Notes: generated from the sequence alone by a model not told the origin. A stretch of DNA of 64,000 bases from Welwitschia mirabilis (GCA_051453625.1 JBOZIK010000001.1:158713200-158777199), one strand, 5' to 3'; counted from the first letter of the stretch, positions 1 to 11,732 are shown. A program made the numbers and translations.

Positions 1-990
1 CAAACTAATCTAAGAAAGTAAATAATGATGCACCTAAACTAATTAAGCTCAACCTTAACAAAGGCTACCCTCATAATATATATAATCAAATAAACCTGTC
101 ATAAATTTTAAACAACATAAACAATGAGGGATAAGTTCCTGCAAATATTAAATAAAAAAGAGTAATTCATATCAAAAGCATAAAATCATCTGCATTATAA
201 AGTAGTCATTTCTCAATGAAGGAAACACCACCCTACACTAAGGGAACATCTCTTTGTAATCGCTGGATGATCCTCCAGTCCCAAGATCTCCTATCACAAG
301 AATGTCAAGTATTGTTGAAGATGATCAGGGATCAAGGGGAAGACCTTTATTTATAGACAAGAAGGAAAAGGAAACTAACAGAAAAGTAAAGGAAAAACCC
401 TAGCTAATATGCATAATAAAGTCACAAAGAATAGGTGACAACTCAGGAATACATTCTGTAAAAGTAATAGAGAGCAGTGTCATCCTTCTAGTCATCTGGA
501 CGATGGAGGCGACAATGAGGATTAACAATGAGTTATCTGCTTAGCTTCTAGTTTAACTATCTATGATCTACATGTAAACTATTATGGACTATTTTTAGAG
601 ATGTCATCCACAGGTGTCGTCTGGATGATTAGGTGGATAATGAGGTCTGATAAGAAGATCTTTAGTTTAACTACAAGTTATCTGGAAAGGACATTGTTAT
701 ATTCTTAATTAGGGTTATCGTCCTGCATGTTGTGTGGACGACAGAGGGGATGAAAGTCTTTTCTTCATTGTTTATCAGTCTGATATCTTATTGTTTGCAG
801 GAATAATTATCTGGAAATACAATTTATCCATATCTATATGAAATACTTGTGAATTATCTGATAAACTACATGTTTTTGTCTTGTGCTCCTAGATTCTTGA
901 TTGTCATAGGAACTAGGCATTTATCTATTAGTTTATTTGTAAAATAACTCAAAATACCCTATCAAATACATCTAAGTTGGTATTACAACA
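1..990 (-). repeat. Gypsy-1 left LTR (3' LTR), truncated by window start
   Basis: This matches 5507-7506 in the right LTR over its whole length, apart from the N gap there. The plus-strand end is ...ttacaaca at 990, so on the minus strand the LTR opens with TGTTG. About 255 bp of the LTR lie upstream of position 1. It is continuous across the place where the right copy has a 979-N gap. Confidence 0.85.
346..356 (-). promoter_or_regulatory. TATA box in gypsy-1 left LTR
   Basis: Read on the minus strand this is ctataaataaa. The same word is kept in the right LTR at 5854-5862, where it would drive the element. It sits in the middle of the LTR, as expected for a U3/R boundary. No transcription start can be fixed from sequence alone. 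Confidence 0.5.
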
Positions 991-1003
991 TAGCCCCCCA
1001 CTT
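991..1003 (-). other. Polypurine tract of gypsy-1
   Basis: The minus strand reads aagtggggggcta directly before the TGTTG start of the 3' LTR. A purine run touching the 3' LTR primes plus-strand DNA synthesis in LTR retrotransposons. It confirms the minus-strand orientation. Confidence 0.75.
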
Positions 1004-2380
1004 AGCCTTGTCAGCCCCTGACAAAACTAGGTAATAAACTATGTTTGTAAGCCAACTTTTAAATAAGAAAAGCTAGGATATGTAAAGGAAAGTATCTAAC
1101 AAAAAGATAGTAGTAATAAATTAAATTTCTAAAAATTTAAAAATTAAGTAAAATACCTATAGAGTATCAGAAGTTTGTATGTCGTCAGATGTATCGTCTG
1201 GATGATAATTGGGATGACAGGCTCCTTAAAAGTTTTTCAAAGTCTGGAACCTATAACAGAAATCAAATTTTGTATTAATATTAGATATTCTCCATGATAA
1301 TTTTTAAAATAAGAAGATGATCATCAAAAATCAAAGAATTCTATTTCAGAAATATGTAATCATGTACTTATGATCAAAAAAATTATATCAAAAATATGTA
1401 ATACTGAAATTATATGTGTATCTTGCCCCTCACTTAAAATGTGCAATGTGTCCCGAATTACCTAAACTAACGAAATTGAAAAAAAACAAAAATTACTGGA
1501 ATGAAAAGCTACTAAACTACTAAACTAGGAAAGAATAAAATGGGAAAATGACTAGAAAATAATAGATAGGAACACAAAAGAAAAGCAGAGGAGAAATAGA
1601 CATAAGGAACAAGAAGAAAAATGTTTACCTATTTTAAGTACTAACATAGTAAACTCCAAAGGAAAATATCATAACAGTAAAGATGCATGACAAAATGTAT
1701 TTACTTCATAAAGTTTATTTGAAAGGGTAGTAATGAGATGCAAGGTTTCGAGTGTGTAGAACAATGAAGATTAAAATCAAAAGGTACTAAGAAATGGGCT
1801 CCTCTATCTCTACTTACAAATTCACTGAAATCTTCAAAAGTGAAATGATTAAGTGGGAATGCCAAAATTAGTATTTCTTTTGCCATGATGAGGGGAGTGC
1901 AACCACTATCAGAGGAGTAAGGACCCACGAAGCATGACCAATTGACACCCCAGTGGAGTTCCCATAGCTACCATATTACACTGCAAAAGACTCATCTTGA
2001 AAATATTTGCCCCGATGTACTTGCAGTTGGATATCATGCTTTTCACTTTTCTTTCTTTTTTTTTTTTAAATAGAAAAGGGATAATTTTCACAGAATCACA
2101 TACTTAGGAAGACTAAAGTGAATAAGTAAAGTAAAATACAGAAACGAACACTCCTTTGATATCTTAAGATTTAATTACCATTGAAAAAGCAACACAAGAA
2201 ATAAGGTATCTTCTTGTAAAAATAGTCCATAAACATGGGAATGTTTCAAGATTGGGTGAATCTAATCTTACCACTTATAAATGCCCAAGTATAAACTAAT
2301 AATGATAATTTATAAAGTAATACACAATTCAAGTTAAAAGATGATCAGGTAAAGTTATAATGTTTAACTAAGGAAGTAGG
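1004..2380. other. Gypsy-1 internal non-coding stretch where pol is expected
   Basis: This is AT-rich sequence with only short open frames, such as one of 75 codons at 1701-1928 on the minus strand that I do not recognise. None of the RT, RNase H or integrase signatures that are easy to see in gypsy-2, -3 and -4 occurs here. The words gtcatc and cgtctggatgat, frequent in the LTRs, recur at about 1180-1230. A 155-N gap follows at 2381-2535. Confidence 0.6.
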
Positions 2381-2535
2381 NNNNNNNNNNNNNNNNNNNN
2401 NNNNNNNNNNNNNNNNNNNNNNNNNNNNNNNNNNNNNNNNNNNNNNNNNNNNNNNNNNNNNNNNNNNNNNNNNNNNNNNNNNNNNNNNNNNNNNNNNNNN
2501 NNNNNNNNNNNNNNNNNNNNNNNNNNNNNNNNNNN

Positions 2536-3410
2536 GGAGTGGTTTGTAAAGATAGGCTAGGTGTTTGATTTTGCTCCAAATATAAAGTATTGACTAAATC
2601 TTTTTCTGCTGCATCAAAGACTCGTATTGAAAATCGTTTATTTCCAAAGTGAAATTTTATTAATCCAGTTCTAGTGTCTATGATCAATGAGAAGTTACAC
2701 AAAAAGCTCTACCTAAGAGTAGGGAATATGTATTTTGATTCTAAACTTCTAAAACAATAATATCTATGGGGTAGAAAGCTTTCTTGATCTAAATGACCAA
2801 GTCCTTTATCACTCCTAAGGGTTTCTTAATGGATGAATCAGCTAACTCAAAAATAATTTCTGTAGGTTCTATTCTTTCTTCCAATCCTAAACATTTACAA
2901 ATGTGCAATGGCATGATGTTAACACTAGCTCCTATATTGATCAAGGCTTTCTTAATTCTTCGGTTCCCCTCTAATGTGACACTAACTATTACTTCCCTTG
3001 GATCTTTAAATTTTGGAAACTTCTTGAAAACTAAGTCACTAATGGATTGGACTAGGAATACTTTACTAGGAATGGCTCGTTTTTGTTTTCTTCTGATTAG
3101 ATCTTTCCATAACTTAGAGTATTTTGGTTTTTCTTGCAAAAGTTTCCAGAAAGGTAAATTGATGCTTACATCTTGCATTAAGGCTTTCAAGTGATCATCA
3201 AAGACAGGGTTTTTATTAAGCCTATTAAGCCATGGGGTGGTAGTTCTTTTTTGTGATGAATTTTTCTTTTTATTGCTAAGTGAAGAAGGGAAGGAATGAT
3301 TTTCTAAAATTTCTATGTTCTCTTCATCATCGTTCTTATTATTGTGGGAAGTTGAAGCATCATGATTATTGGGAGTTGTATTGGTTTCACTTTTTATCAC
3401 TACCTTACAA
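2536..3410 (-). pseudogene. Gypsy-1 retropepsin (protease) region of gag-pro
   Basis: An open minus-strand frame (3400-2789) begins in an acidic, Asn-rich linker and runs into an aspartic-protease core reading ALINIGASVNIMPL. The frame is then lost, but recognisable protease C-terminal sequence (RTGLIKFHFGNKRFS) reappears at about 2700-2560. Retropepsins of this type cut the Gag-Pol polyprotein and need Asp in the D-(L/I)-G-(A/T)-S motif. Here that codon is AAT (Asn) at 2936-2938, so the enzyme should be dead. The order gag, linker, protease matches gypsy-2 (8690-9480), with clear similarity through the linker. The downstream end is lost in the gap at 2381-2535. Confidence 0.8.
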
Positions 3411-4765
3411 TCTTTTCGTACTTCGTTAGGATTCAGTAAAGGTTAAGTGACTAGGGTCCCTTATGGCCTTTGGTTAGCAAGCATAGTTTGTTGTAAGATG
3501 TTCACGATATTTTCTATGTTTGCATTAGTTTTTTCTTAAGTTTTTCTTAACTCCTCAATAGAATTCCTAAGAGGATCACTATGGTTCTGGGAGTTAGAAG
3601 GGTAGTTAGATTGAAAATTCTGATGTTCATATCTGGTTTGATAGGGTTGGGAGTTAGGATAAAGTAATTGAAAGTTGTTAAATTGGTCATTTATCCTATT
3701 TTAAAAGTTGTGTTTTGGGACTTATCTTTGGTTATAGTTTTAATTGTAGTCAGAGGGTCCTTGGTTCAATGCACTTACTTCTTCATAAATTCTTTTTTTG
3801 CATGTAGGGAGTAAAGGACAATCTTTTGTGATGTTATAGCTATCTTCGCATAAATCACAAGTTGGACCAATAAGTTGACTCCTCTTAGTTACCACTTTAG
3901 CATCAAGAATCATCTGAGTATATTTCTCTAAAGTAGAAGTAAAATCCTTAATAACGCTAGTTGGTTTATGTTCTCTTTTGGTTTCAATTTTCTCTTGTTT
4001 GACTTCTTTGAGGGCTGTTATGATTTGGCCTACTATTTTATTTTCTCGAGATGAGGGTTTTGGATAAGCTTGACTTACTTTAACTAAGTCTTCTAGTATC
4101 TTTCAAGCATCTTCTAGAGTTTGATTTAAGAGGTTACCTCCGCAAGAGAAATCTACATGCTGTTTGGTGTGACTATTTAACCCACTATAGAAATAGTCTA
4201 TGAATTCTACCTTAGAAAATGCGTCCACTGGGTTTGAGTGTAAAGCTACAATGAATCTCTCGTAAGCAGAAGCATAGTCTTCATTAGGCAATTATTGGAA
4301 GTTTATAACTTCTTTCTTATGTTTCAAGATGATGGTTTCATTTATAAATCTTTTGACAAAGGCCTCTTGAACTTGGTTCCAAGATTTTAGGCTTTTGTGA
4401 GGAATTGTCCTAAGCCAAAGTTTAGCCTTATCTCTTAAATTCATGGGAAATATGATCATGTAAGTTCTATTNNNNNNNNNNNNNNNNNNNNNNNNNNNNN
4501 NNNNNNNNNNNNNNNNNNNNNNNNNNATGTGTTATAGGGGGTCTTCATCAGGTTCTCCTCTAAAGGTAGGATAAGCATTTAGGTTTTTCAGTTCTACATC
4601 ATCATCAAGAAGTAAGTCAAAGGGGTTTTGAATTTCAAGTCATTTAGTGGCTACGAGATCTCTCAGAGTAGCACGAGTTTTTGGTTAAAAAGGAGTATGA
4701 TTAATAGTTCCAACGATAGGTGGTGGATTCAGTGAGATAGGTTATTTTTGATGAGAGGTCGACAT
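3411..4765 (-). pseudogene. Gypsy-1 gag (capsid and nucleocapsid), broken
   Basis: The likely ATG is at 4765-4763 on the minus strand (MSTSHQK then a stop). The frame then gives ELKNLNAYPTFRGEPDEDP, typical of the start of plant gypsy Gag. A capsid segment at 4291-4103 reads ERFIVALHSNPVDAF and ends in the GGNLLNQT pattern seen in this Gag family. A zinc-knuckle relic at about 3865-3824 reads CDLCEDSYNITKDC, in which the usual His is Asn. A Gln/Asn/Pro-rich tail leads into the protease linker. Several stops interrupt it. The 55-N gap at 4472-4526 agrees in size with the sequence present at the same point in gypsy-2 gag. Confidence 0.8.
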
Positions 4766-5232
4766 GGTATCAAATTTTTCAGAATTAAAATCAGATTCTT
4801 TTGTAGAATTGGAATCAGAAATTTTAGGAAATTCTAAAGTTACATACCTGGACTATATTTATTTTCAAATTCAAAATTTATTAAACCTTCTCGGATATTT
4901 TCTGCAATGAATTATCATTCTCTCTGGTATTTTTCACCTTTCCCTATTTTTACCATTCAGTTTCAGTACTATCCTGTGTGTCATCCTGTATGTCATCCAA
5001 ACGATACCTGAGATGACAGAGACAAAAACACAGAAAAACCATAGAACGAGGAAAAGTAGAAAAAAGAACTGTCATTCAACTATGACATCTGGATGAGTAA
5101 GGGGACATCAGTGATTAGTAAAAAGTTAAAAATTGAAATAAACTACTTACAGAGTATTGGTACACTGATGTTGTAGTGAACATCTGGAATATCCACTGAA
5201 GCAATGACAACTCTCAATTTCTAAGCAACCTT

Positions 5233-5249
5233 TCCTGGCAATAGCACCA
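5233..5249 (-). other. Primer-binding site of gypsy-1
   Basis: The minus strand reads tggtgctattgccagga, three bases downstream of the LTR end ...cgtaaca. It resembles the tRNA-Asp-type primer site common in Athila-group gypsy elements. The tRNA assignment is from memory. Confidence 0.7.
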
Positions 5250-5252
5250 ATT

Positions 5253-7506
5253 TGTTACGATGCGAATTTATGCAATGTTTCACCTCTTGATTTAAATCCT
5301 GTTAATTACAATAAGATACACAAATATAGCACACTAGTATAGACAGAGTGATCCAAATGTCGTAATTTCATTAAAGGCTAATGGTATAGATAATAAAGAG
5401 CTGATTTCAAGAAAGAAATATGTAACCTTAATCTACTGAAGTAAACTGCAATGTATGAAATTGAAATAATGATGCAAAACTGTAATCTATGAAATTTAAA
5501 TAATGATGCAACTAATCTATGAAATTGAAATAACGATGCAACTAATCTACCCAAGCCCAACCTTATGAAAGGCTACCCTTATGATTTATATAATTAAAGA
5601 AACTGTCACAAATCTTAAATAACATAAACTATGAGGGATAAGTTCTTGTAAATATTAAACAAAAATGGATAATTCATTTTAAAAGCATAAAACATCTACA
5701 TTACAAAGTAGCCATTTCTCAATGAAGGAAATGTTGCCCGATACCAAGGGAACGTCTCTCTATAATCGCTGGATGGTTCTCTAGTCCTAAGATCTCCTGT
5801 CATGAGAATATTAGATACTATCAAAGATGATTAGGGATCGAGGGAAAGACCTTTATTTATAGATAAAAAGGAAAAGATAAACTGACAGAAAGGTAAAGTA
5901 GAAACTCTAGCTAACATGCATAAGAAAGTTACAATAAGTAGGCAACAACTTGTGAATACATTCTGTAAAAGTAATAGAGAACAGTTTCATCCTTCTTATT
6001 GTTTGGATGATGTAGGAGATGACAAGGATTGATTATGAGTTATTTGTTTAGCTTTTAGTTTAATTGTCTGTGATCTGCATGTGAATTATTGTCGACTATT
6101 TTTGGAGATGTCATCCACTAGTATCATCTAGACGATAAGGTGGATGATGATGTCTGATAAGAAGATCTTCAGTTTAACTGCAAGTTATCTGGAAAGGGCA
6201 CTATCATATGCTTAATTGAGGTTGTCATCTTACATGTCGTGTGGATGACAGAGGGGATGACAGTCTTTTCTTCATCGTTTGTCAGCTTGATATCTTGTTG
6301 TTTGTAGGAATAATTATCTGAAAATATAATTTATCCATATCTATATAAAATACTTATGAATTATCTAATAAACTCCATGTTTTAGTCTTGTGCTCTTAGA
6401 TTCGTTGNNNNNNNNNNNNNNNNNNNNNNNNNNNNNNNNNNNNNNNNNNNNNNNNNNNNNNNNNNNNNNNNNNNNNNNNNNNNNNNNNNNNNNNNNNNNN
6501 NNNNNNNNNNNNNNNNNNNNNNNNNNNNNNNNNNNNNNNNNNNNNNNNNNNNNNNNNNNNNNNNNNNNNNNNNNNNNNNNNNNNNNNNNNNNNNNNNNNN
6601 NNNNNNNNNNNNNNNNNNNNNNNNNNNNNNNNNNNNNNNNNNNNNNNNNNNNNNNNNNNNNNNNNNNNNNNNNNNNNNNNNNNNNNNNNNNNNNNNNNNN
6701 NNNNNNNNNNNNNNNNNNNNNNNNNNNNNNNNNNNNNNNNNNNNNNNNNNNNNNNNNNNNNNNNNNNNNNNNNNNNNNNNNNNNNNNNNNNNNNNNNNNN
6801 NNNNNNNNNNNNNNNNNNNNNNNNNNNNNNNNNNNNNNNNNNNNNNNNNNNNNNNNNNNNNNNNNNNNNNNNNNNNNNNNNNNNNNNNNNNNNNNNNNNN
6901 NNNNNNNNNNNNNNNNNNNNNNNNNNNNNNNNNNNNNNNNNNNNNNNNNNNNNNNNNNNNNNNNNNNNNNNNNNNNNNNNNNNNNNNNNNNNNNNNNNNN
7001 NNNNNNNNNNNNNNNNNNNNNNNNNNNNNNNNNNNNNNNNNNNNNNNNNNNNNNNNNNNNNNNNNNNNNNNNNNNNNNNNNNNNNNNNNNNNNNNNNNNN
7101 NNNNNNNNNNNNNNNNNNNNNNNNNNNNNNNNNNNNNNNNNNNNNNNNNNNNNNNNNNNNNNNNNNNNNNNNNNNNNNNNNNNNNNNNNNNNNNNNNNNN
7201 NNNNNNNNNNNNNNNNNNNNNNNNNNNNNNNNNNNNNNNNNNNNNNNNNNNNNNNNNNNNNNNNNNNNNNNNNNNNNNNNNNNNNNNNNNNNNNNNNNNN
7301 NNNNNNNNNNNNNNNNNNNNNNNNNNNNNNNNNNNNNNNNNNNNNNNNNNNNNNNNNNNNNNNNNNNNNNNNNNNNNNNNNNNNNNCCATGTTTTAGTCT
7401 TGTGCTCTTAGATTCGTTGTCATAGGAACTAGGCATTTATCTATTAGTTTATCTATAAAAGAATTCAAAATACCCTATCAAATACATCTAAGTTGGTGTT
7501 GCAACA
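5253..7506 (-). repeat. Gypsy-1 right LTR (5' LTR), contains a spurious gap
   Basis: The plus-strand ends are tgttacgatg at 5253 and ...gttgcaaca at 7506, giving TG...CA. Without the N run the LTR is about 1.24 kb, as in the left copy. It carries a TATA box (5854-5862, minus strand). An imperfect local duplication around 5455-5550 repeats the words 'aatctatgaaattgaaataa'. The 979-N run at 6408-7386 is flanked by the same 33 bp on both sides. Confidence 0.85.
6408..7386. other. Assembly gap, probably artefactual
   Basis: The 33 bases before the gap (6375-6407) are identical to the 33 bases after it (7387-7419). The left LTR runs straight through this point with no insert. The contig ends therefore most likely overlap and the gap should be closed. 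Long open frames predicted across it consist only of N. Confidence 0.8.
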
Positions 7507-8470
7507 ATGTCCTAAGACTGTTCCTTTATTAATCATAAAATGGCTCTTTTCCTAACTAAGGTGAAGTTCACTTTCAATACATCTTTCTAATACTTTTGCT
7601 AATTGATTCAAAGTTTAATCAAAAGAATGTCTAATGACTAAAAATCATCCATGGAAATTTCAATAGAGTTTTCTATGAGATCATTAAAAATCCCCATCAT
7701 AGCATGTTGGAAGGTATCTGGATCATTACGTAACTAAAAGGCATTCTTCAAAAGCATAAGTATTAAAAGGAAAAGTAAAGGTGATCTTTGCTTAATCTTC
7801 ATTTACAATACATAATTGGTTATATCCACTATAACCATCAAGAAAATAGTAGAATACATATCCTTATATTCTATCCAAAACTTAATCAAGAAAAGGAAGA
7901 GGACAATAACCCTTTTTATTTACCTCATTAAGTCTTTGAAAATATATGCATACCCTCCACTTACTACCTTTGTTAGGTACAACTATTAATGGGCTAACTC
8001 ATTTACTATTACTTATAGGATAAATGATATTAGCACTTAAACTTTTTATGATCTTATCTTTAATTAATTATTTTAGTATTAGATTTAATTGTCTTTATGG
8101 TTACCTTATGGATTTTTCATTGTCCTTAAGGTATATTTTGTGTTAAACAACATGTGGTAGGATAGGAGATAAGTCTTTGTGACTCCATGCAAAGGCTTCA
8201 GATTTAGATGTGAGGAGTAATACTAAGGCCCTCTCTACTTTAGAATAGAGGTAACTACTAATAATCAAGGGCTTTTTTTGGTTACTATTAATAAAAATGT
8301 ACTTAAATACCTTTTTAGGCTCCTTGAAATTCATTTCAAAGTTTAATCCTTCATGTCTATAAGGGGTTTCATAACCATTCTTATCAAATGTTGACTTTGT
8401 ACTTTTTGCTTCTTCTATGTCAGATTGTAATGTTATCAAAAGTTTCTTCTGTTAAGGGTTCCATGATATT
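7507..8470 (-). pseudogene. Gypsy-2 reverse transcriptase, N-terminal two thirds
   Basis: The open frame at 8439-8143 ends with EAFAWSHKDLSPILPHVV, the conserved lead-in to plant gypsy RT. Further on are SNSKWVSPLIVVPNKGS-like sequence, then KGYCPLPFLD and FLDGYSGYNQ. The catalytic box reads SMDDF at 7655-7644, so both aspartates are present although the preceding aromatic residue is Ser. The sequence breaks off at KGTVLGH (about 7509), where gypsy-1 starts. RT copies the element RNA into DNA in the virus-like particle. Several stops make it non-functional. RNase H and integrase are absent from this window. Confidence 0.85.
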
Positions 8471-8689
8471 GTCAAGTTCACAAGGTTTGATAAAATTAAG
8501 ACTACCTAAGATAGTTGAGAATTCCTTCATATCATCAAAAATAATTGGTTTTTAATGAGTGAGGGCCTTCTATTCAAGTGAATAATGTGTTACAGACATA
8601 GTTGATCTAATGTCTTCAACAATCTCATCATTTGAATCCTTTGTGTCTTTTTCTACTACATTGAAAATTTGAACTTAAATCTTTTTACT

Positions 8690-9480
8690 TCCTACTTAAA
8701 TTTTCATACTTCTTGTTCTATTATCTATAATGCAATGGATAGTAGCATAAAAAAGCTCTACCTAAAAGTAAGGGATACCCAACATTGTGAGTGATCTCAA
8801 TGATTATTACATTAATGGGATAATAAGCTTTCTTTATTTAAACAACCAAATCTTTAATGATTCTAATGGGTCTTCACAATGTTGAATCAGCCATTTATAA
8901 GATAATTTTAGTTGGTTCAATTCACTTTTTTAATTAAAACTTTTTGCAAATATGTAAAGGCATGATATTCAAACTTGTGCCTATTTCTATAAGAGCCTTT
9001 TTTACCTTTATGTTTTCTTTTAATATCACACTAATGGTTGCTACTTCTATATCTTTAAATTTTGGACACTTTTGTAATACCAAGTTGATCATAGATTAAG
9101 CTAAAAATACTCTACTTGATAGTGTTCATTTTTAATTTCTCCTACAAAGGTCCTTCCACACTTTCATATATTTCAGGTTGTTTTGAAGTATGTGCCAAAA
9201 TGGTAGTTTGATGTTGACATCCTTCATGATGGTTTTAATGTATTCATCATATGTGGGATTTAAGTTAAGTTTATTTAACTAAGAAGTAAGATGCTTCTTG
9301 CCTTTCTTTAACTAAGGAGTAAGATGCTTCTTGCCTTTCTTTAATGATTCATATTTATTTATTAGAGTAGAAGTAGAAGGAATGTGTGGCTCATCGAGAA
9401 TTTCTACATCTTCATCCTTATTTTCTTTAATGTTATCTTGCTTATGTGGTTCTTGGGGTGTAGTAGTAGTACATGTTTAG
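8690..9480 (-). pseudogene. Gypsy-2 protease and upstream acidic linker
   Basis: The linker (EILDEPHIPSTST...) and the following FWHILQNN and KDIEVATISV segments align with gypsy-1. The protease core reads ALIEIGTSLNIMPL. The catalytic Asp position is Glu (GAA at 8987-8985 on the minus strand), a different substitution from the Asn in gypsy-1. Glu does not normally replace the catalytic Asp of retropepsins. Stop codons follow. A 33-bp in-frame tandem duplication (9274-9339) lies in the linker. Confidence 0.75.
9274..9339. repeat. 33-bp tandem duplication in gypsy-2 linker
   Basis: Copies at 9274-9306 and 9307-9339 differ at one base. The unit is a multiple of three, so it repeats 11 residues without shifting the frame. 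It is absent from the matching region of gypsy-1 and so is probably private to this copy. Confidence 0.9.
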
Positions 9481-10755
9481 GTGACTACCTTCCAATATTC
9501 TTTAAAACTATTTGGATTAGATAAGGTATTGGAAGCTAAAGGGCTTGTGGTCTTTGATTTACCAACATGATTTGTTACATATCTCCTACTAAGTCTTGTA
9601 TGCTTTTATGATTTTGCTCAATACTTTTGTGAGTCTGTTCATGAATGTTTTTTATCTCGATCATGGATTTTTTTATTAAATATTTCTTAGGTTGATTATA
9701 TCCTGCATATAATGGATTAAATAATTGTTTAAATGATGATTCATACTAAGGTTTAAATTAATGGCTTAAGTGATGATAAGGTTTCTTTTCATTGTGATAA
9801 GATCCTTTATAGTGATTACGGTCAGTTTGATTTGCGTAGCATACTTTTTTCTTTACTACTTCTCTTACAGTTCGCAAAAATGAACATTTAGTAACTAAGT
9901 AAACTTACTCATATAATTCACAAGTAGAAGTAGATGTAGTATGGGCTTTGGACAATTTTACTTCTTTAATTTCTTTCACCATCTTTCTCACAATCGAGCC
10001 ATCACTATTATAACTGTCTTCGTTATTGAAGATGTTTTGTTTTTATTTGGCTTTTTGATGTTTTATATGATTTAGTTCTCTTAATGATTATTCAAAGATC
10101 TTCTTTTCTCTTGGTTAAGGTTATGATTAACTAGGTTCAACTAAATCATGTAAATGTTACCATGCTTCATCAATTATATGTTGAAATAAACTCCCTCCAT
10201 AAGATAAATCCACCATTTGTTTTGTTGCACTAATTAGTCCATTATAAAAGTAATAGATCAATTCTTTTTACTCAAATTCATCTATAAGATTGGCTAAAAC
10301 TAGAATTAGGAATCTTTCCCAAGCATAAATGTAATCTTCATTATCTTTTTGTTCAAAATTAATCACCTCATGATGTCTTTTTCTAAGAGTATTTCCATTA
10401 AGGAATCATTCGATAAACCTTTCTTTGATGTCTTTTCAAGTTCTAAGAATCTTATGGGTAAGTTCTTAAGCCAATTTTTAGCTTTTTCACTCAATGTATA
10501 GGGGAACATTATCATGTAATTCCTATTTGTTATGGGCTTCTTTTCATTACATGTGAGCATCAATTATTTTATGGCAGTGATATGTTCATATGAATCCTTG
10601 TGAGTTTCTTCATAGAAAAAGGGATAAGCATTAAGGTTTTTGATTTCTATGTCATCTCCAATAGGAAGCTCAAAAGGGTTATGGATTTCTCTAAGTTTTA
10701 ATTCATATTTATCTTTAAGGATTGGTTACATGACACCACTAGAATTTGAAGACAT
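9481..10755 (-). pseudogene. Gypsy-2 gag, broken
   Basis: The ATG at 10755-10753 (MSSNSSGVM) occupies the same place as in gypsy-1. It is followed by PFELPIGDDIEIKNLNAYPF. A capsid segment at 10563-10363 includes RNYMIMFPYTLSEKAKNWLK, as in plant gypsy capsids. The rest is shredded by stops, and the zinc-knuckle region near 9850-9930 is unclear. Gag would form the virus-like particle shell. Similarity to gypsy-1 gag indicates the same lineage. Confidence 0.75.
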
Positions 10756-11712
10756 TGTAGGGTATGGTAAAGAAGAAGGGTTCTGACTTAAACATTTACT
10801 ATCCAATGAATAAGAAGTTAAAACTTGTTTTTAAAAGAAATTAAATTAGGCCTACTAGAACTTGTGTAGGAATAAATGGTTTTTATTTTAAGAGGGTGTT
10901 TTGAAATTTTAAAAGATGGCTCAGTAGATAATAAAACACTTTTAAAATATAAACTAAGATATTCTATCAAATCAAATTTATCAATTTTAAATTTAATATA
11001 AAGTTACTTACCTCTAGTTCTTAAGTTATAAATTTGAAAACCTTGTTGAATTATCTATTGTAAAATTACTTGTCACATTGATAATGTACCTTTATCTCTT
11101 TTATTTAGGATCTGATGGCATTTCCTTTCTTGATTTGAGATAAAAATCCAACTTTTTAACTCATACCCATTGTAAGGTAATCTCCAAGATTACATCGAAG
11201 TACAAGGAATAGACCCAATGGCTAAGAGTGATTTTTTTTCTTGGAATCTTTACTTAGGATTCAAGAAAGAAACAATGAAAGGCTTCTTGCTATGTGGTAA
11301 TGCTTCTAGATCACACAAGATGCAAGAAGGTAGATCTAGCAAGGCTAATGTACTTTTCCAAGTGTGGTGTAGATCCAAAGGATAATCACCACTCGAAGAG
11401 GGTACTTTAAATGAGAAGATAATAGAAAGAGAAGAGACAATTTGTAATAAAATGGTACATAACACAAACAATAAGTAAAAACAATGTGTTACCTTCTAAA
11501 TGTGAATAATCTTTCTTAGATAGTGGTAGACCTTAGAGATAATCTTTCCTTTAATCAAAAGATAAGTAGATATCTTTAGATAATCTCCTCAAAGCAAGTA
11601 GATTGCACCCATAGGTATTAGATATAAACCAAAATCAAATAGATGAAATGATAGTATAAAACTCAATCTACTTACTCTTAATTAATTGCACTTGATAACA
11701 TGTCCTGACACT

Positions 11713-11729
11713 CCCTAATAATGGCACCA
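11713..11729 (-). other. Primer-binding site of gypsy-2
   Basis: The minus strand reads tggtgccattattaggg three bases after the LTR end ...ggcaaccaaca. The first ten bases match the tRNA-Asp-like site of gypsy-1 with one difference. The second half has diverged. Confidence 0.65.
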
Positions 11730-11732
11730 AGG

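Larger units (their letters stand above)
1..7506 (-). mobile_element. Gypsy-1: LTR retrotransposon (Ty3/gypsy, Athila-like), gag-protease only
   Basis: Two direct repeats (1-990, cut by the window start, and 5253-7506) flank an internal region with gag and protease on the minus strand. A primer-binding site lies just inside the right LTR and a polypurine tract just inside the left LTR, which fixes the orientation. No RT, RNase H or integrase motif is present in the remaining 1.4 kb of internal sequence, so the copy is non-autonomous by structure as well as by stop codons. The LTR copies differ at many positions (I estimate about 15% by eye), so the insertion is old. The Athila-like assignment rests on the tRNA-Asp-like primer site and the gag pattern, and is an inference. 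Confidence 0.85.

Noticed and set aside
1701-2091. Two short minus-strand frames in gypsy-1 as captured host exons
   Set aside because: No recognisable domain, splice structure or second copy supports this.
2793-3194. 133-codon plus-strand frame
   Set aside because: It is the antisense shadow of the gypsy-1 protease frame, which has clear family motifs on the minus strand.
6365-7436. Open frames of more than 330 codons on both strands
   Set aside because: They consist almost entirely of N and only bridge the gap at 6408-7386. The same holds for frames over 12784-13263 and 27289-28263.
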